From contig NZ_BSPC01000096.1 in NCBI RefSeq assembly GCF_030160835.1, forward strand, positions 1 to 64,000: a DNA stretch of 64,000 nt, written 5' to 3'. The translations under genes were made by a program, and so were the position numbers. Shown in pieces: positions 63,939-64,000 of the stretch (the stretch's first letter is position 1; each line of letters opens with the position of its first letter). The stretch comes from Labrys miyagiensis. Its GTDB lineage: Bacteria > Pseudomonadota > Alphaproteobacteria > Rhizobiales > Labraceae. The notes under the pieces were generated by a model, which was not told the origin of the DNA, ran no database searches, and was given only the letters and a program-made list of their open reading frames with translations.

Positions 63939-64000
63939 GGTGTGCCGGTCTTCAGACCGGCATCTTTCCACATATGTCCAGGGCATGCCGTTCCCGCCAC
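63939..64000. repeat. Dispersed palindromic element at the window edge (partial)
   Basis: TGCCGGTCTTCAGACCGGCA (63943-63962) is the left palindrome of the same element as at 46.9 kb; the rest continues beyond the window. Confidence 0.75.

Noticed and set aside
62840-64000. Minus-strand ORF running off the window end
   Set aside because: Antisense to the RbsA-like ATPase and continuing into a dispersed repeat; no family match.

Overview
The window looks like chromosomal DNA of an alphaproteobacterium, most likely order Hyphomicrobiales (Rhizobiales). The evidence is the high GC content, the Rhizobiales-style order mltG-yicC-gmk / rsmA-pdxA / lptD-lptG-lptF / pepA...holC...ndk, and protein styles typical of that group. 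I do not name a genus. I see no rRNA, tRNA, CRISPR array, prophage or transposase.

Layout. 1-11.6 kb holds envelope and housekeeping genes: the MltG tail, YicC, guanylate kinase, RsmA, PdxA, the LptD/LptG/LptF lipopolysaccharide export genes, leucyl aminopeptidase, a GST-like protein and the DNA polymerase III chi subunit. 11.8-19.1 kb is mixed: a SnoaL-like protein, an MFS symporter, a PEBP protein with an AraC regulator, an ABC-F ATPase, aquaporin and Ndk. 19.2-22.3 kb is a taurine/sulfonate ABC transporter (tauABC) behind a long leader. 22.4-26.1 kb is a TetR-controlled set: old-yellow-enzyme reductase, DUF427 protein and DHA2-type exporter.

From about 26.3 to 55.7 kb most genes serve sulfur scavenging or related uptake. 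They are a polar amino-acid ABC transporter lacking its ATPase, serine acetyltransferase, an OsmF/YehWXYZ-type transporter, two further sulfonate-type ABC transporters, an O-acetylhomoserine sulfhydrylase, a 2-oxoglutarate/Fe(II) oxygenase, a methionine-type ABC transporter (metNIQ), a flavin reductase, two SfnB-like flavoproteins, SsuD, an NtaA/DmoA-type monooxygenase, an Rrf2 regulator with four clustered cysteines and an FAD/NAD(P)-binding protein. The likely flow is organosulfur uptake, FMNH2-dependent C-S cleavage to sulfite, and (after reduction encoded elsewhere) capture of sulfide by CysE-derived O-acetylserine or by the homocysteine-forming enzyme. 55.8-63.9 kb is a sugar or polyol locus: GntR regulator, mannitol-type dehydrogenase, a zinc dehydrogenase broken by an in-frame stop, and a ribose-type ABC transporter.

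Two regulatory layers appear to tie the sulfur genes together. First, a 21-bp AT-rich imperfect palindrome (hexamer, nine bases, hexamer; right half close to TAGACA) occurs at eight sites, seven of them in front of sulfur genes or sulfur-linked transporters, and is a candidate operator of the local Rrf2 regulator. Second, tiny leader ORFs ending Cys-Cys-Cys-stop lie in the leaders of tauA (MTTCCC) and of the metNIQ operon (MQGEMCSGCCC), beside hairpins. This looks like cysteine-responsive attenuation. Intergenic spaces are also filled with several families of dispersed long inverted repeats.
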